This document shows positions 63,565-64,000 of a stretch of DNA of 64,000 bases, in pieces. A model generated the notes under the pieces. That model worked only from the letters and a program-made list of their open reading frames with translations. It made no database searches and was not told where the DNA came from. Position 1 is the first letter of the stretch. Each line of letters begins with the position of its first letter. Both the position numbers and the translations under genes were made by a program. Source of the DNA: Kerstersia similis (lineage in GTDB: Bacteria; Pseudomonadota; Gammaproteobacteria; Burkholderiales; Burkholderiaceae_B). The stretch spans positions 1-64,000 of the forward strand of contig NZ_CBCSIQ010000024.1 of NCBI RefSeq assembly GCF_965139615.1. The letters are read 5' to 3'.

Positions 63565-63616
63565 AGGCGCCTTGGCGCCTGTCTGCCTTACGGGCAGACC
63601 CTTCCGAAAGCGGAAG
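63565..63616 (-). terminator. Three adjacent hairpins, probable terminator of the AEC transporter gene
   Basis: AGGCGCC/GGCGCCT (63565-63580), GTCTGCC/GGCAGAC (63581-63599) and CTTCCG/CGGAAG (63601-63616) lie in series past the transporter stop codon. On the minus strand the last stem is followed by TTTAGC, a poor T-tract. Termination is likely but not proved. Confidence 0.5.
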
Positions 63617-63697
63617 AACCTGCCCAGTGAGCTTGCCCGCCAGCCGGCGCCCGACACCTCCAGGCAGTCCGGCCAAGCGGGCAGGTTCACCCCTGCC

Positions 63698-64000
63698 TTA
63701 CAGCCACTCGGACACCACCACGATGCCAAGCGTCATCGTCACCAGGGACACCAGCGTGCTGAGCAGCACCGTCGAAGCGGCTTCGTCCTTGTAAACGTTA
63801 TTGGCCACGGCCAAGGCGGGCGTTGCGGTCGCAGTTGGCAGAACGCCGATGATGAAAGCCGACTTCAACAGCATGCCTTCCAGGCCCAGCGCGACCCCGA
63901 CGCCAAGAATCACTGCACCTTGCAGGATATTCTTGACGATGACGTTGAACACGATTTCGGAGCGCAGATTCATCTTGATGCCCGACAGGAACAGGCCCAG
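63698..64000 (-). CDS. AEC-family (auxin efflux carrier-like) transporter, C-terminal part
   Basis: This is the end of a membrane transporter gene that enters from the right edge; the frame is open to the window end. The visible 100 residues contain hydrophobic spans (NILQGAVILGVGVALGLEG and STLVSLVTMTLGIVVVSEWL) and the family motif VLPTATATPALAVANNVY. AEC proteins export or import organic acids such as malate; a link to the malate and pyruvate enzymes downstream is possible but inferred. Confidence 0.82.
   Translation of the reverse strand: MGLFLSGIKMNLRSEIVFNVIVKNILQGAVILGVGVALGLEGMLLKSAFIIGVLPTATATPALAVANNVYKDEAASTVLLSTLVSLVTMTLGIVVVSEWL

Overview
The window looks like the chromosome of a GC-rich betaproteobacterium, most likely order Burkholderiales and close to the Alcaligenaceae. 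This rests on the gene content (a DUF2863 protein, EarP with an arginine-32 EF-P, MaeB with a PTA domain, CydAB with a CydX-like partner, a fused YejF-type ATPase) and on the even GC-rich codon use. No RNA genes or CRISPR arrays were seen. Species assignment is inference.

Positions 1-8060 are the integrase end of a genomic island inserted at the 3' end of guaA. It holds the end of an IS3-family element, one very large gene (2019 codons) with a nuclease-like N-terminus, a STAND-type NTPase core and a long helical C-terminus that resembles the Avs antiphage proteins, and a P4-type tyrosine integrase whose start lies about 300 bp from the guaA stop codon. The other island end lies outside the window.

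Positions 8061-19030 are mostly core genome: guaB-guaA (minus), then a plus-strand signalling set (OmpR-type regulator, LysM/FecR periplasmic protein, CHASE2 histidine kinase), then alaS-tusA (minus). Positions 19125-28533 hold a compact, tightly overlapping R64-like type IVb pilus operon in the order L-N-O-P-Q-R-S-V, with no gene for prepilin peptidase, PilM or lytic transglycosylase.

Positions 28884-49202 carry acnA, a DUF2863-earP-efp group, maeB with a divergent LysR regulator separated by clear dyad operators, a complete yejABEF-like peptide ABC importer, a membrane-anchored thermonuclease-like protein, and a YoaK-type membrane protein with an ABC exporter.

Positions 49351-64000 concern mainly energy metabolism. 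They hold an alcohol/aldehyde dehydrogenase pair with a sigma-54 promoter and a divergent AcoR-type activator, a putative queuosine-precursor transporter with an overlapping QueF-like T-fold gene, a VanZ-like protein, cydAB plus a two-helix CydX-like protein, a cupin-mqo-poxB operon, and the C-terminal part of an AEC-family transporter running off the right edge.
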